64,000 nt of DNA, taken from Ampullimonas aquatilis (GTDB lineage Bacteria > Pseudomonadota > Gammaproteobacteria > Burkholderiales > Burkholderiaceae_D). Below, one piece after another: positions 46,101 to 55,296 of the stretch (within the stretch, counting starts at the first letter, position 1; the number at the start of each line of letters is the position of its first letter). A model generated the notes under the pieces. The model did not search any database. It was not told where the DNA came from and saw nothing but the letters and a program-made list of their open reading frames with translations. The stretch lies in assembly GCF_049675895.1 (NCBI RefSeq), contig NZ_CP183834.1, positions 3,410,001 to 3,474,000 on the forward strand, in the 5' to 3' direction. The position numbers and the translations under genes are program-made.

Positions 46101-46509
46101 GAGCTTGAAATAACGGCCCCATTTCCAGATCAAAGGGCGTATTCATGACCGAATCAATGAAGTCATCACGTTCGTCGTAGGTCATTTGAATAATACCGTG
46201 CGCCACATTCAGATCCACTGGCTCAGGCGCGTTGATAGACAAGATCGTGCCATCCGGGCTAACCGTGGCACGTAATGCCTCATGCTCGGCAACCACATCG
46301 TTCATCGCCTTCTGCAAGGCGTCTATATCAAGAAAACCTGTAAATTGAATCGATAATGGCTCGTTATAAGCGCAGGACGCTTCTACCCCAATCTGGGCAG
46401 CCGTCCACATTTCGCGCTGCGCCTCAGAAGTTGGAATAGTGTGCAGGATTACTGGTCCGGCAAAAGGATCATATTCGACGTGCATAGAATCTTGTGAGAG
46501 TTGAGTCAT
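43195..46509 (-). CDS. NRPS module C-A-PCP
   Basis: The 1104-residue single module has a condensation domain (about 20-450; catalytic HHIVCDG at 157-163), an adenylation domain (about 470-960; YTSGSTGKPKG, YGPTETT and the TGDLGYW segment) and a peptidyl carrier domain (FFDLGGHSFAAM, Ser1035 for phosphopantetheine). It ends about 70 residues later with no thioesterase or reductase. Reading the pocket by eye gives D-I-T-Q-I-C-M-V-F, which I cannot assign to an amino acid. It starts 2 bases after the PKS/NRPS stop, so it is expected to accept the aminotransferase product and add one amino acid. Confidence 0.93.
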   Translation of the reverse strand: MTQLSQDSMHVEYDPFAGPVILHTIPTSEAQREMWTAAQIGVEASCAYNEPLSIQFTGFLDIDALQKAMNDVVAEHEALRATVSPDGTILSINAPEPVDLNVAHGIIQMTYDERDDFIDSVMNTPFDLEMGPLFQARLFALPDVDGQPCYELFICAHHIVCDGWSFGVIMQSLGAHYARYTGNSAQPLIQSIPYSEYVKNEKTIQATPQYATEETYWLQQFADAKTMPILELPLDRPRPAVRTYTAARVDHVLGKEQLLALKRWGAKSGVSLFTVLIAGWAATIHRLTGNSDMVIGVPFAGQPVAGLDTVVGHCVNTLPIRFKPEANKPFEVLLREAQKQVLDAFDHPRTTFGSLLKKLDLARDTSRSALVSILFNLDQSVNVNSLGFAGLDVQLRSIPRAFENFEWSINAVERHGELILECQYNQGLFDHHSIERHIEEWATLILAALNEPSKPIGDLPILPADQLALFTQWNQRQQPYPSDRSVIDLVYDQSRRTPDHIAVSDSITTLTYSQLLSKVAAVADELIKKGLQPGQIVGVLLERNVDMMVAVLGVLHAGAVYMPLDPSFPASRLVTMIDDSGTSLCLVDGAFISLFDEVAGTLAKAPAKIILSDVTPLPVGANLAPRHQSQPEEPAYLLYTSGSTGKPKGVHVPHRAMVNLLYSVKHEPGFTERDRFLAITTLAFDIAVTEIYLPLLVGATTILAPRDIAKDPWALLALLKKERINFLQATPAAFKMLLAAEWGRDSTVEPLRIIVCGEALGSELAHDMVARAAEVWNMYGPTETTVFSTGGKVDYIRPNISAHIGPPVANTQIHILDENGQRTPIGVTGELYIGGDGVSLGYLNRPELNAERFVPDTFTGIPGAKLYRTGDLGYWLADGNIQYLSRNDFQIKVRGFRIEAGDIESVIRLMPGVQDCLVMLDSASGSDAMLVSYVKTADNAVTADGIITQVQRQLPPYMVPAKIILLKEWPLTPTGKIDRKALPKPDQVISHVAPQNEDDAPQTETEKILASIWCELLGRERISVFDRFFDLGGHSFAAMQVITRFEKQTGLRIQPREMVMDTLAQIAERYPLGQQGNQQAISTTQSANKGGLFSKMRRLFGSNN

Positions 46510-46511
46510 TA

Positions 46512-49500
46512 TTATTCGGTTACATCAGCCAGTCGCACATAGGCACCGGGTTTAGCGGGATCAGGAACAAACCAGGCAGGCGTACCATCTGGTGCACGCC
46601 CCAGGCGAGCACCAGGCACCGGCGGTTGATTGGCATTGGTTTTCACGCCAGCGGAAATTCTTGCCACCACCTCCGAAGCTTCAACAGCAGCATTGAGTGT
46701 TGCTTCTGGAAAGAAACCGTCCGCTTGCATGGCCCTGACGCTTTCCTTGAAAACTCGCGTGACAAAGGCAATGTCCTCCTCGGAATGCGCCGTGGTCAGA
46801 TAACATGGAAAGTCCCAAATGTGCACACCACGTAAACGCATGTGATGGTAGAACAATTCTTGCAATGGTGTTTCTTCCGTAAACACCAGTTTCATCTGCG
46901 AGCCAAAATTCTTGAGTAACAACGGTGCATTTTGTTCTTTGAAGTAAGCGTTAATTTCAGCAGCAAACTGATCACCACGAGCATTGAGCTTTTCTTGCAG
47001 ACTTGGCCCCTGCTCCTTCAAATGCATTAACACGGCCTTGGCCGCTGCCATTGCCAGAGGATGGCGCACAAAGGTTCCGGCAAAATAAGTAACGCCCGCC
47101 TGTGGGGTAGAGTCATCACCAAAACGCCAGGTACCACCGTCCAGCGCATCCAGGAATTTCTTGGCGCCAGCCACCACACCAATTGACATGCCACCACCAA
47201 CCACTTTGCCATAAGTTGTCACGTCAGCCTTCACACCAAAGCGACCTTGCACGCCTTGTGGATGACTTCGCAAACCGGTAATCACTTCATCAAAAATCAA
47301 TACCATGCCGGTTTCTTCGGTCAGCTTACGCAGCTCTTTCCAAAACTCGACAGGACGATAATCACAACGACGGCTTTGCACCGGCTCGACCAGCACACCG
47401 GCAATCTCATCCGCACGTTCCCGCAAAATCGCCAGCGCCTCAGGCGTACCATAGTCAAGTACCAGCATGTTTTGAACATTACCAAAAGGAATCCCGGATG
47501 CCGCAGGAACCGACTGCAGCTTCTTGTTTCCACGGATGATGACTTCATCAATAATGCCATGGTATGAGCCATTAAATATCGCAATCGTGTCCTTGCCTGT
47601 CACTGTACGAGCAATCCGCACGGCACCCAGCACGGCCTCAGACCCTGTGTTGCAAAAAGCTACGCGCTCATTATTGGTAATCTCGGCAAATAACGCCGCT
47701 ACCTCACCAGCCAATGGCGTTTGTGGGCCAACCTCGATACCCAGGTCCAGTTGCTTATGCAACGCTTCGGTAATAAATGGGGCGCCATGCCCAAAGAAGG
47801 TTGAACCAAAGCCATTGAGCATATCGATATACTCATTACCGTCCAGATCCCATAATCGCGAGCCCTTGGAGCGCTCTATCACAATAGGATAAACAATCTC
47901 TTTGGTCGGTGGTTTGAAGCCAGTCACCACACGTGGGTCAGACATGTAATCACGATGTTGTTGAGCATTCACCTTGGACTTCGCTGTCTTTTTGTTATAT
48001 TCAACTATTAATTTTTCAAGACCAGCCTGCTGCTTAGGCGTTAAGGCATCACGATTCAGGCTGATCCGTGCCTGCGCACCAAACGGTACTGACGGCTTGG
48101 CGGGTTCTTCAGACTTACTCTCGCTCACAGTAACGGCTGACTTCGCAGCAGCAGCTGCTGGCATTGATGGTACGACAGCGCTTGACGCAACCATCGAAGG
48201 TGTCGCAACACTCATAACAGGTGCACCACGCAATAAGGCGAGCTGTTGATTCATTAACACCATTTGCTGCGCAATGACCTGCTCAACAAAAGATCCACTG
48301 GCCACTGGTGCAATTGATTGAACTTGCGCCGCCACATATTCGACTGATGGGGCAATCACGGCACCAGTTGGCAAGGTTTGTGTGGTAGCCGAGGCAGGCG
48401 TCTGTATCTCGGCAGCTGGCGCTTCAGGCAACTGTGTTTGCAACCATGCCGCCAGTGCGCCAAAGCTGGCCTGACCTTCCTGTAATTGACGGAAGCTAAT
48501 ACCTGTACCAAACTGTTTATTGATACCTCGCACGATTTGCGTCAACAGCAGGGAGTCGAGTCCCATCTCCAGAAATGACATTTGATTGTCAAATCCAGCA
48601 AGTTCCTGACCGGACAGATCCTCGAAGATTTCACGCAAAACAGGGATATGCTTTTCAGCTTGGGCAGTATGAGTTGTCATGGAGCGAACCTCACCGAGAG
48701 GGGCGGTTAAAGTGGAAGAATCTGAATTGGATTGATGAGTGGTTTTGACCGTATGACCGAGTGGTGTGCCGGGTGTTAACCAATGACGGGTACGTTCAAA
48801 TGCATAACCGGGCAGGCCAATGCGATAACGCTTATAGCCCATCTGATAGGCTTGCCAATCTATGACAATGCCATGCGTCCATAGTTGACCCAGCGTTGTC
48901 TGTACCACCAGATGATCCAGGTCCATCAATGCCTTGAGGGCTTTATCGCCATTGCCAGGATCACTCAAAGAGGCGAGTGCGATATGCTGATCCGGTACCT
49001 TGACTTGTTGACGAGCCAAAACAGTCAATGACTGCCGCGGGCCAACCTCAAGCAAGAGATGTTGAGCGCCATCGCTTCTGTCATGCCACAACTTTTCTAC
49101 TGCACCGGCAAAGTTGACGGTAGCACGCGCATGTTGTGACCAATATTGTGGGTCTTGCGCGGTGGCTTCATCAAGCCATAGATTGGTCACCGTCGACAAA
49201 ATGGGTATGGCGGGTGCATGACGCGTCACTTTACTCACTGCGTCTTGCAACTGGGCAACCATTGGTTCCATCATGTAAGAATGGAAAGCATGAGAAGTAA
49301 CCAGCAATTTGCTGACAATGCCGTGTTGTTCAAGCATTTCTGCAAATTTGGCCACATCATCTTGATTACCGGCCACCACACATAACTGGGGGCCATTGAT
49401 CGCCGCCAGCTCGACATGATGTTGCGACAATAGATGACTGATCTTGTCTTGGCTGGCGCGCACCGACAACATGCTGCCACTTGGCAGTGCGCTCATCAAT

Positions 49501-52500
49501 TTGCCTCGCAGCCCAACCAGATAGAGCGCATCTTCCAGCGTAAATACGCCCGCAAGACAAGCCGCGACAAACTCGCCAACACTATGCCCGATCATCGCAT
49601 GAGGTTCGACACCCCAGCTTAGCCAAAGCTGGGCCAATGCATATTCAATGGTGAAGAGTGCGGGCTGAGTGATTGCCGTATCGCGCAAGCGCTCCGACAG
49701 GACAGTTTTATCGCCATCTTCCGATGGGAACAGCAAGCTGATTAAATCAAGATTAAAGCGTGCCAACAATATCTGCTGACATTGATCCACAACTTGTCTA
49801 AAAACAGCCTCCGACTCATACAACGCCTGTGCCATATGAATGCTTTGCGCGCCCTGCCCAGGAAACATGAAAACGACTTTTTTCGGTTTGACTGGTGCGG
49901 CCGTTTTTTGCGCTTGCGTGGTGAGTACATCAATCAGATTGCTCACACTAGCAGCACTTACTGCGCGTCGATGATTGAAAGCACTGCGACCTATTTGCAG
50001 CGTATATGCCGCATCAGCCAAATCGACATCCGGATGTAATTTCAGCCAGCTGACCAATTGACTCGTCTGTACATTGAGCGACACCGCCGTCTTGGCCGAT
50101 AGCACAACAGTTTGTACTGGCCGTGCCGAACGAGCTGTCTGTTGTGCTGTTTTAGGTGCTTGCTCAATAATCACATGCGCATTGGTTCCACCTACCCCAA
50201 ACGAGCTGACTCCGGCACGTCGCGGACCTTGTTCACTGCGCCATGGCAAATGATTGCCACTAATCGTAAAGGGACTGCCTGCCAAGTGAATATTTGGATT
50301 GGGCTGACTATAATGAACGGTGGCAGGAATGAGCTCATGCTCCATTGCCAGCGTCGCCTTGATCAAACCAGTGACACCCGCAGCGGCCGTCAAATGACCA
50401 AAATTACTTTTCACCGAACCCAGTACGCACCAAGGCTGTTTAACGACCTCCGACTCGGGCAAGCGTGCCTTGAAAGCCTGTACCAAAGCCGCGACCTCAA
50501 TGGGGTCGCCTAACGGTGTGGCGGTACCATGCGCCTCGATATAAGTGATGGAACGAGGATCAACATGAGCAACTTGCTGAGCCATGGCGACAACACGCGC
50601 CTGACCTTCAATATTGGGCGCTGAAAAACTCATCTTGTCGGCGCCATCATTATTGAATGCCGCACCCTTGATGACTGCATGAATCGTGTCGCCATCGGCC
50701 AAGGCATCGGCCAGACGCTTGAGCACCACGGCACCAGCGCCATCACTGAATACCGTACCAGCAGCCTTGGCATCAAACGGACGGCAATGCCCATCGGCCG
50801 ACAGCATACTGCCTTCCTGATACAGATAACCCTTGAACTGCTGTGCCGCAACCGATACGCCACCCGCAATGGCCATGCGACACTGACCATTACGCAAGGC
50901 ATAGAACGCCTGCACAACAGCCACCAATGAGGTAGAACAAGCCGTATGAATCGACAAGGCTGGTCCAGTCAGGCCCAGCAGATACGCTACCCGCGTGGCC
51001 ACAAAATCCTTTTCATTACCCATCTCTGCCGCGGTCAGTCCAACCTTTTCCATTTCATCAGGTCGTGAGCGCACATTGTGGATGTAATAGGTATTGGTAT
51101 GTGTACCCGCAAAGACGCCAATATTTTGCCCTTTGGCATTGCCATAACCGGCGTTTTCCAAAGCGTGCCATGCGGTTTCCAAAAAGATTCGATGCTGCGG
51201 ATCCATGATGGCCGCCTGCCGTGCAGGAATACCAAAGAAGGCGGCATCAAATTTATCCGCATCCGGGATTTGACCATGTGCCGGTACAAAATTTGGATCG
51301 AGACGAATTGCTTCAGGGATGGTTGTATCGAGTTCTTCGGGCTTAAAGAAAGCCGTGGTTTCTCTTCCCTGTGATAACACCTCCCAAAATGCATCCACAT
51401 CCGGCGCCCCAGGAAAGCGGCCGGCCATACCAACAATGGCTATGTCATCGGCTTGCTGAGTTTGCATGACTTGATCATTCAACTCATGACGCAATCTGGC
51501 TTCCGGCGTATCGAGTGAGCCTTGCGCAATCTGTCGCGCCAACATACGCGCCGAGGCATATTGAAAAATTAAAGCGACCGGTATTTCAATCTGTGATTGC
51601 TTGAGCTGGTTGACCAATCGCAAGGCCAGAATGGAGTTACCACCCAGATCGAAAAAGCTGTCGTCAATACCAACCGGATTAATCTCCAGTAACTCACCGA
51701 TCGCGGCGCAGATAGCTTGCTCCACTGGTGTTCCGGGAGCCACATAGGGCGTTTCCAGATCAGGTCGGGTTGAAGCTGGTTCGGGCAAAGCCCGTCGATC
51801 AATCTTGCCAGCAGGCGTACGCGGAAAATCGTCGATAGTCACAAAACGCGCGGGCATCATGAAGTCGGGTAAACGCGCTTCCAGATGCGCGCGCAAACTT
51901 GCCAGCGGCAAGGTACCGGCCACATCCAGCTTGATGTAGGCAATCAGGCGTTTTACACCATAGACATCGGCACGCGCTGCCACCACAGCTTGATTGACTG
52001 CTTCATGCTGATTGAGTGCGGCTTCAATTTCTCCGAGCTCAACACGATAACCACGCACCTTGACCTGATCATCCAATCGGCCAGCATAAGCGTAATTGCC
52101 ATCTGGTAACAAGCGCAACAAATCACCTGTCTTGTAGAGCACGGGCGCAGAGGGCTCATCCTGCACAAAGGGGTTGGCAATAAAACGCTGCTCAGTCAAA
52201 TCGGGACGATGCAAATACTCACGAGCGAGGCATGGTCCGCCAACATGCAGCTCACCTTCTTCGCCGGGTTTAACGGGTTGCAATGCTTCATCCAGTAACC
52301 AGATACGAATGTGGCTGAGTGGTTTACCAATGGATGGCTGCGCTGGCCATTGCAATGGGTCGCCCATCATGGTGTAAGAGGTGCTCATCACCGTGGTTTC
52401 GGTCGGTCCATACTGATTAAACAAAACACTACCGGGCACCGTGGCAAAACAACGTGCCAAATCCGGCGTGACAATCAAGGCCTCACCGGCTGAAACCACG

Positions 52501-53327
52501 GTGTGCAGCGTTTTAGGCCAAAGCTTTTGCGGATCGGCACTTGCTGCCTGACTGAGTGCCTGCAAAGCGACAAAAGGTACATTGATTCGCTCAATCCCTT
52601 CTTCACGCAAAAAACTTAACAGGCTTTGTGTATCAAGCCGCAACTCATTCGGAATCAAAACGAGTGTGCCGCCAGTACATAGGGTGCCAAAAATTTCCGG
52701 CACCGAGGCATCAAAACCCAAAGGAGAAAACTGCAGCATTTTGGCTGGGCGCGCCAACACAGCGTGGTCACCCTGGCCTTCCTGATGCCAGCGCATCAAG
52801 TTGACAACGGTTTCATGGGTAATCGCCACACCCTTGGGCATGCCAGTTGAGCCGGAGGTGTAAATCACATAAGCCAGATGCCCAGGCTGGGTGGCAATGG
52901 TAGGCGCGTCACTCGGCAAACCCTGCAATTCTGTTTGTAAATCGGACAAAACCAGCGCCTTGACGGCTGAACCGCCAACCTGCTCAACCAATGGCAACAA
53001 GCTGGCCTGCGTCAGAACAATGGCTGTTTTGGCAGTACCGAGCATATAGCTCAGACGGTCGACAGGATAACTTGGATCAAGCGGCAGATAGGCGGCACCT
53101 GACTGTAAAACACCGAGGATGGCGACGACCATATCAATCGAGCGCTCAATACAAATTCCTACCAGCGTGTCTGGCTGTACGCCCTGTGCACGCAAGAAAT
53201 GTCCAAGCTGATTGGCACGGGCGATCAGTTCTGCGTAACTGAGTTGCTGCCCGGCAAAACGCACAGCGATTTGCTCTGGCGTTTTGGCAGCCTGATCAGC
53301 GAGAACTGTTCCCAATAACATAGTCAT
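46512..53327 (-). CDS. Hybrid NRPS-PKS: A-PCP-KS-AT-ACP-aminotransferase
   Basis: The 2271-residue megasynthase begins directly with an adenylation domain (YTSGSTGMPKG near 155-166), so it starts the chain. A peptidyl carrier follows (GGNS, Ser565), then a ketosynthase (about 640-1060; HTACSTS Cys797, EAHGTATPLGDP, KSNFGH). The acyltransferase (about 1150-1450; GHSVGEF Ser1249, HAFHS) points to malonyl-CoA. Next come an acyl carrier (MGLDSLLL, Ser1592) and a long Ala/Pro/Thr linker. The C-terminal class III PLP aminotransferase (about 1770-2200; FNGSYHG, FDEVITGLR, TYGKVVGGG Lys2041) resembles the AMT of mycosubtilin/iturin synthases. There is no KR, DH or ER. The pocket reads D-A-P-N-V-A-Q-V-M, on a scaffold like proline-type domains but with different residues. 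Confidence 0.95.
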   Translation of the reverse strand: MTMLLGTVLADQAAKTPEQIAVRFAGQQLSYAELIARANQLGHFLRAQGVQPDTLVGICIERSIDMVVAILGVLQSGAAYLPLDPSYPVDRLSYMLGTAKTAIVLTQASLLPLVEQVGGSAVKALVLSDLQTELQGLPSDAPTIATQPGHLAYVIYTSGSTGMPKGVAITHETVVNLMRWHQEGQGDHAVLARPAKMLQFSPLGFDASVPEIFGTLCTGGTLVLIPNELRLDTQSLLSFLREEGIERINVPFVALQALSQAASADPQKLWPKTLHTVVSAGEALIVTPDLARCFATVPGSVLFNQYGPTETTVMSTSYTMMGDPLQWPAQPSIGKPLSHIRIWLLDEALQPVKPGEEGELHVGGPCLAREYLHRPDLTEQRFIANPFVQDEPSAPVLYKTGDLLRLLPDGNYAYAGRLDDQVKVRGYRVELGEIEAALNQHEAVNQAVVAARADVYGVKRLIAYIKLDVAGTLPLASLRAHLEARLPDFMMPARFVTIDDFPRTPAGKIDRRALPEPASTRPDLETPYVAPGTPVEQAICAAIGELLEINPVGIDDSFFDLGGNSILALRLVNQLKQSQIEIPVALIFQYASARMLARQIAQGSLDTPEARLRHELNDQVMQTQQADDIAIVGMAGRFPGAPDVDAFWEVLSQGRETTAFFKPEELDTTIPEAIRLDPNFVPAHGQIPDADKFDAAFFGIPARQAAIMDPQHRIFLETAWHALENAGYGNAKGQNIGVFAGTHTNTYYIHNVRSRPDEMEKVGLTAAEMGNEKDFVATRVAYLLGLTGPALSIHTACSTSLVAVVQAFYALRNGQCRMAIAGGVSVAAQQFKGYLYQEGSMLSADGHCRPFDAKAAGTVFSDGAGAVVLKRLADALADGDTIHAVIKGAAFNNDGADKMSFSAPNIEGQARVVAMAQQVAHVDPRSITYIEAHGTATPLGDPIEVAALVQAFKARLPESEVVKQPWCVLGSVKSNFGHLTAAAGVTGLIKATLAMEHELIPATVHYSQPNPNIHLAGSPFTISGNHLPWRSEQGPRRAGVSSFGVGGTNAHVIIEQAPKTAQQTARSARPVQTVVLSAKTAVSLNVQTSQLVSWLKLHPDVDLADAAYTLQIGRSAFNHRRAVSAASVSNLIDVLTTQAQKTAAPVKPKKVVFMFPGQGAQSIHMAQALYESEAVFRQVVDQCQQILLARFNLDLISLLFPSEDGDKTVLSERLRDTAITQPALFTIEYALAQLWLSWGVEPHAMIGHSVGEFVAACLAGVFTLEDALYLVGLRGKLMSALPSGSMLSVRASQDKISHLLSQHHVELAAINGPQLCVVAGNQDDVAKFAEMLEQHGIVSKLLVTSHAFHSYMMEPMVAQLQDAVSKVTRHAPAIPILSTVTNLWLDEATAQDPQYWSQHARATVNFAGAVEKLWHDRSDGAQHLLLEVGPRQSLTVLARQQVKVPDQHIALASLSDPGNGDKALKALMDLDHLVVQTTLGQLWTHGIVIDWQAYQMGYKRYRIGLPGYAFERTRHWLTPGTPLGHTVKTTHQSNSDSSTLTAPLGEVRSMTTHTAQAEKHIPVLREIFEDLSGQELAGFDNQMSFLEMGLDSLLLTQIVRGINKQFGTGISFRQLQEGQASFGALAAWLQTQLPEAPAAEIQTPASATTQTLPTGAVIAPSVEYVAAQVQSIAPVASGSFVEQVIAQQMVLMNQQLALLRGAPVMSVATPSMVASSAVVPSMPAAAAAKSAVTVSESKSEEPAKPSVPFGAQARISLNRDALTPKQQAGLEKLIVEYNKKTAKSKVNAQQHRDYMSDPRVVTGFKPPTKEIVYPIVIERSKGSRLWDLDGNEYIDMLNGFGSTFFGHGAPFITEALHKQLDLGIEVGPQTPLAGEVAALFAEITNNERVAFCNTGSEAVLGAVRIARTVTGKDTIAIFNGSYHGIIDEVIIRGNKKLQSVPAASGIPFGNVQNMLVLDYGTPEALAILRERADEIAGVLVEPVQSRRCDYRPVEFWKELRKLTEETGMVLIFDEVITGLRSHPQGVQGRFGVKADVTTYGKVVGGGMSIGVVAGAKKFLDALDGGTWRFGDDSTPQAGVTYFAGTFVRHPLAMAAAKAVLMHLKEQGPSLQEKLNARGDQFAAEINAYFKEQNAPLLLKNFGSQMKLVFTEETPLQELFYHHMRLRGVHIWDFPCYLTTAHSEEDIAFVTRVFKESVRAMQADGFFPEATLNAAVEASEVVARISAGVKTNANQPPVPGARLGRAPDGTPAWFVPDPAKPGAYVRLADVTE

Positions 53328-53527
53328 TAAACGAAGACCCCAAATGCAGTTTTATAGTTGTTGATTTGTATTACTTCTTGCAAGCTTAGCGCATTCTGCC
53401 AAGCAATTGCGCAGGCCAAGTTACAACTTAGTGACGTTCTTAACGGATTGACTGGTTTTCTGTTGCTTGTGCGGTATAAACGGCACAATGGCGGTCGGAA
53501 ATGGCTGTTTTTACAGCAGCAAAATAG

Positions 53528-54289
53528 CTAGTTTGAAGTGGAGAATCCCAGGGTGACAAGAGTGGCCAATAAGTCTTTTGAGTAACTATAGCGACCCGTC
53601 CCCTGATAGGAAAAGCCTGCTTTGCTCTGCCCTGTTTGGGTCAGATGCCATTTGAATTGGCCGTCATGGTCAAGTGTTGTAAGTTGGGCATCCTGAAAGT
53701 CCAGCCATTGACTCAGTCGTGGTGACAATGCTTTGAAAATGGCTTCCTTGGCCGAAAAAATCAGCCCCACCTGACGCGTCCAAAGCAATTCATCCGTCCC
53801 ATCGCCCAACAATTGTTGTTCACCTGAACACAAAATTTGCTGGCAAATTTCCTTGGCGGCGCGCTGTGTCAATGGTTGCTCAACATCAATACCAATCGCG
53901 ACACGGCGCGTTTCATCATGCGCCATCACAGCAACGGCCAGTGCATTGGTATGGCTGATGCTGCCGGTCCAGCCGAATGGCCAGTCGGGCGAACGGTCAG
54001 TGTGCTGACCAATCGGCTGAGCAGTCCAGCGAATACCGAGTCGGGCAGCCGCCTGTTGAAGCGCCAATTGTGCGCAATAGCGTCCGGCCAAAAACTCCCG
54101 TTGTCGCTTGGGCACAGCACGCGCCAGGGCTACCGGCAAGGTCACGCTCAATTGCGCAAGCTGCGATAAATCATCCGCCATGAGAATGGACTCAGACTGT
54201 TGCCAGCGACACGCCACCATTTGCAGCGGCAAATCATCCAATAAAGCACCTATTTGCGGCAGATTCACCAACTCGAAAGGATTCGGCAT
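53528..54289 (-). CDS. 4'-phosphopantetheinyl transferase (EntD/Sfp type)
   Basis: This enzyme loads phosphopantetheine onto carrier domains. The 253-residue protein has the EntD-like region PKRQREFLAGRYCAQLAL, the SISHT element, GIDVE (metal-binding) and the SAKEAIFKAL motif. It is first in the minus-strand block, so it most likely activates the PCP/ACP domains of the two synthases. The start at 54289 (MPNPF) is preferred to the TTG three codons upstream. The 200 bases between it and the synthase gene show no terminator. Confidence 0.92.
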   Translation of the reverse strand: MPNPFELVNLPQIGALLDDLPLQMVACRWQQSESILMADDLSQLAQLSVTLPVALARAVPKRQREFLAGRYCAQLALQQAAARLGIRWTAQPIGQHTDRSPDWPFGWTGSISHTNALAVAVMAHDETRRVAIGIDVEQPLTQRAAKEICQQILCSGEQQLLGDGTDELLWTRQVGLIFSAKEAIFKALSPRLSQWLDFQDAQLTTLDHDGQFKWHLTQTGQSKAGFSYQGTGRYSYSKDLLATLVTLGFSTSN

Positions 54290-54313
54290 AGATCTCAATC
54301 CAAGCAGATTTTT

Positions 54314-54387
54314 AAGGAGTATGCATCAAAATTAGGCTGTATAGTGTGTATTTATTAATCAACAAAATATACACTCATACAGTATTG
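54314..54387 (+). repeat. Dispersed ~72-bp intergenic element, copy 8
   Basis: AAGGAGTATGC, AGTGT core variant at the 27-base offset, ATATAC, and AGTATT 38 bases after the core. It lies between rlmJ and the PPTase gene, opposite to their direction, at the head of the NRPS/PKS block. Confidence 0.88.
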
Positions 54388-55233
54388 CTAACTGATATGA
54401 TAGTCCAACTCAAAACTCGCGGCCGCATCCTGGCCTAGTGCCTTGGTCAGCAAAGGCATCACCACTTCCAGCGTTTTTGGTAAATTCCAGGGTGGGTTGA
54501 TGATGTACATGCCACTCCCCTGCAAACCAACCGCGCCCGGAATGGCTTCGCACACGGTGAGGCTCACATGCAACCAGTTGGTTGGCACGACGCGACGCAG
54601 CTGGTCCGCAAAACGACGCGACTCTGGCCGCTGCACCTGTGGATACCAAACCGCATAAGTGCCCGTCGCAAAACGCACCAGACTGTCCTTGAGACTGGCA
54701 ATCACATGACGATAATCTTCCTTGACTTCATACGGCGGATCAATCAGGACCATGGCACGGCGCGGCGGTGGTGGCAACACCGCCTTGAGTCCGGCAAACC
54801 CGTCACCCGCCACCAGACTGGCGCGGCGACCGGCTGGATGCATATTTTGCGCAAGAATTTTACTCTCGCTCGGATGCAACTCAAACAGCTTGAGCCTGTC
54901 TTCGTGACGCAGTAACTTCAGCGCAATTTCGGGTGAGCCGGGGTAGATGCGCAGATTTTTTTCAGGGTTGCAGGAACGCACCAAATCCACATAATCGGCC
55001 AGCGCTTCGGGCAGATCGCTACGACCAAACAGTTTGGCAATACCCGTGTGAAATTCAGCCGTTTTTTGTGCCTGCGAGCTGTCCAGCGCATAAAGACCAG
55101 CACCCGCGTGCGTATCGACATACCAGAAAGGTTTGTCCTTGCTGGTCATGTGGCGCAATATCTGGGTCAATACAAAATGCTTGAGGACATCGGCATGATT
55201 GCCGGCATGAAAGGCGTGACGGTAGCTGAGCAT
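54388..55233 (-). CDS. rlmJ: 23S rRNA (adenine-2030 N6)-methyltransferase RlmJ
   Basis: This enzyme methylates A2030 of 23S rRNA. The 281-residue protein starts with the family signature MLSYRHAFHAGNHADVLKH, has VDTHAGAGLY for SAM binding and the catalytic DPPYE motif. It is a single-gene unit downstream of the lipoprotein gene. Confidence 0.94.
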   Translation of the reverse strand: MLSYRHAFHAGNHADVLKHFVLTQILRHMTSKDKPFWYVDTHAGAGLYALDSSQAQKTAEFHTGIAKLFGRSDLPEALADYVDLVRSCNPEKNLRIYPGSPEIALKLLRHEDRLKLFELHPSESKILAQNMHPAGRRASLVAGDGFAGLKAVLPPPPRRAMVLIDPPYEVKEDYRHVIASLKDSLVRFATGTYAVWYPQVQRPESRRFADQLRRVVPTNWLHVSLTVCEAIPGAVGLQGSGMYIINPPWNLPKTLEVVMPLLTKALGQDAAASFELDYHIS

Positions 55234-55296
55234 GACAGAGGTCCGTTAAACCCCCATTGTACGGGCAGTTGTCATGCTCGCGTGGTAAAGACACAT

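Noticed and set aside
53328..53527. Promoter for the megasynthase in the gap after the PPTase gene
   Set aside because: TTGCAA and TATAAA are present on the minus strand but are 21 bases apart; not strong enough to call.
38715..54289. Prophage or transposon origin for the NRPS/PKS block
   Set aside because: No integrase, transposase, tRNA or terminal repeats are visible, and base composition is near that of the neighbours.
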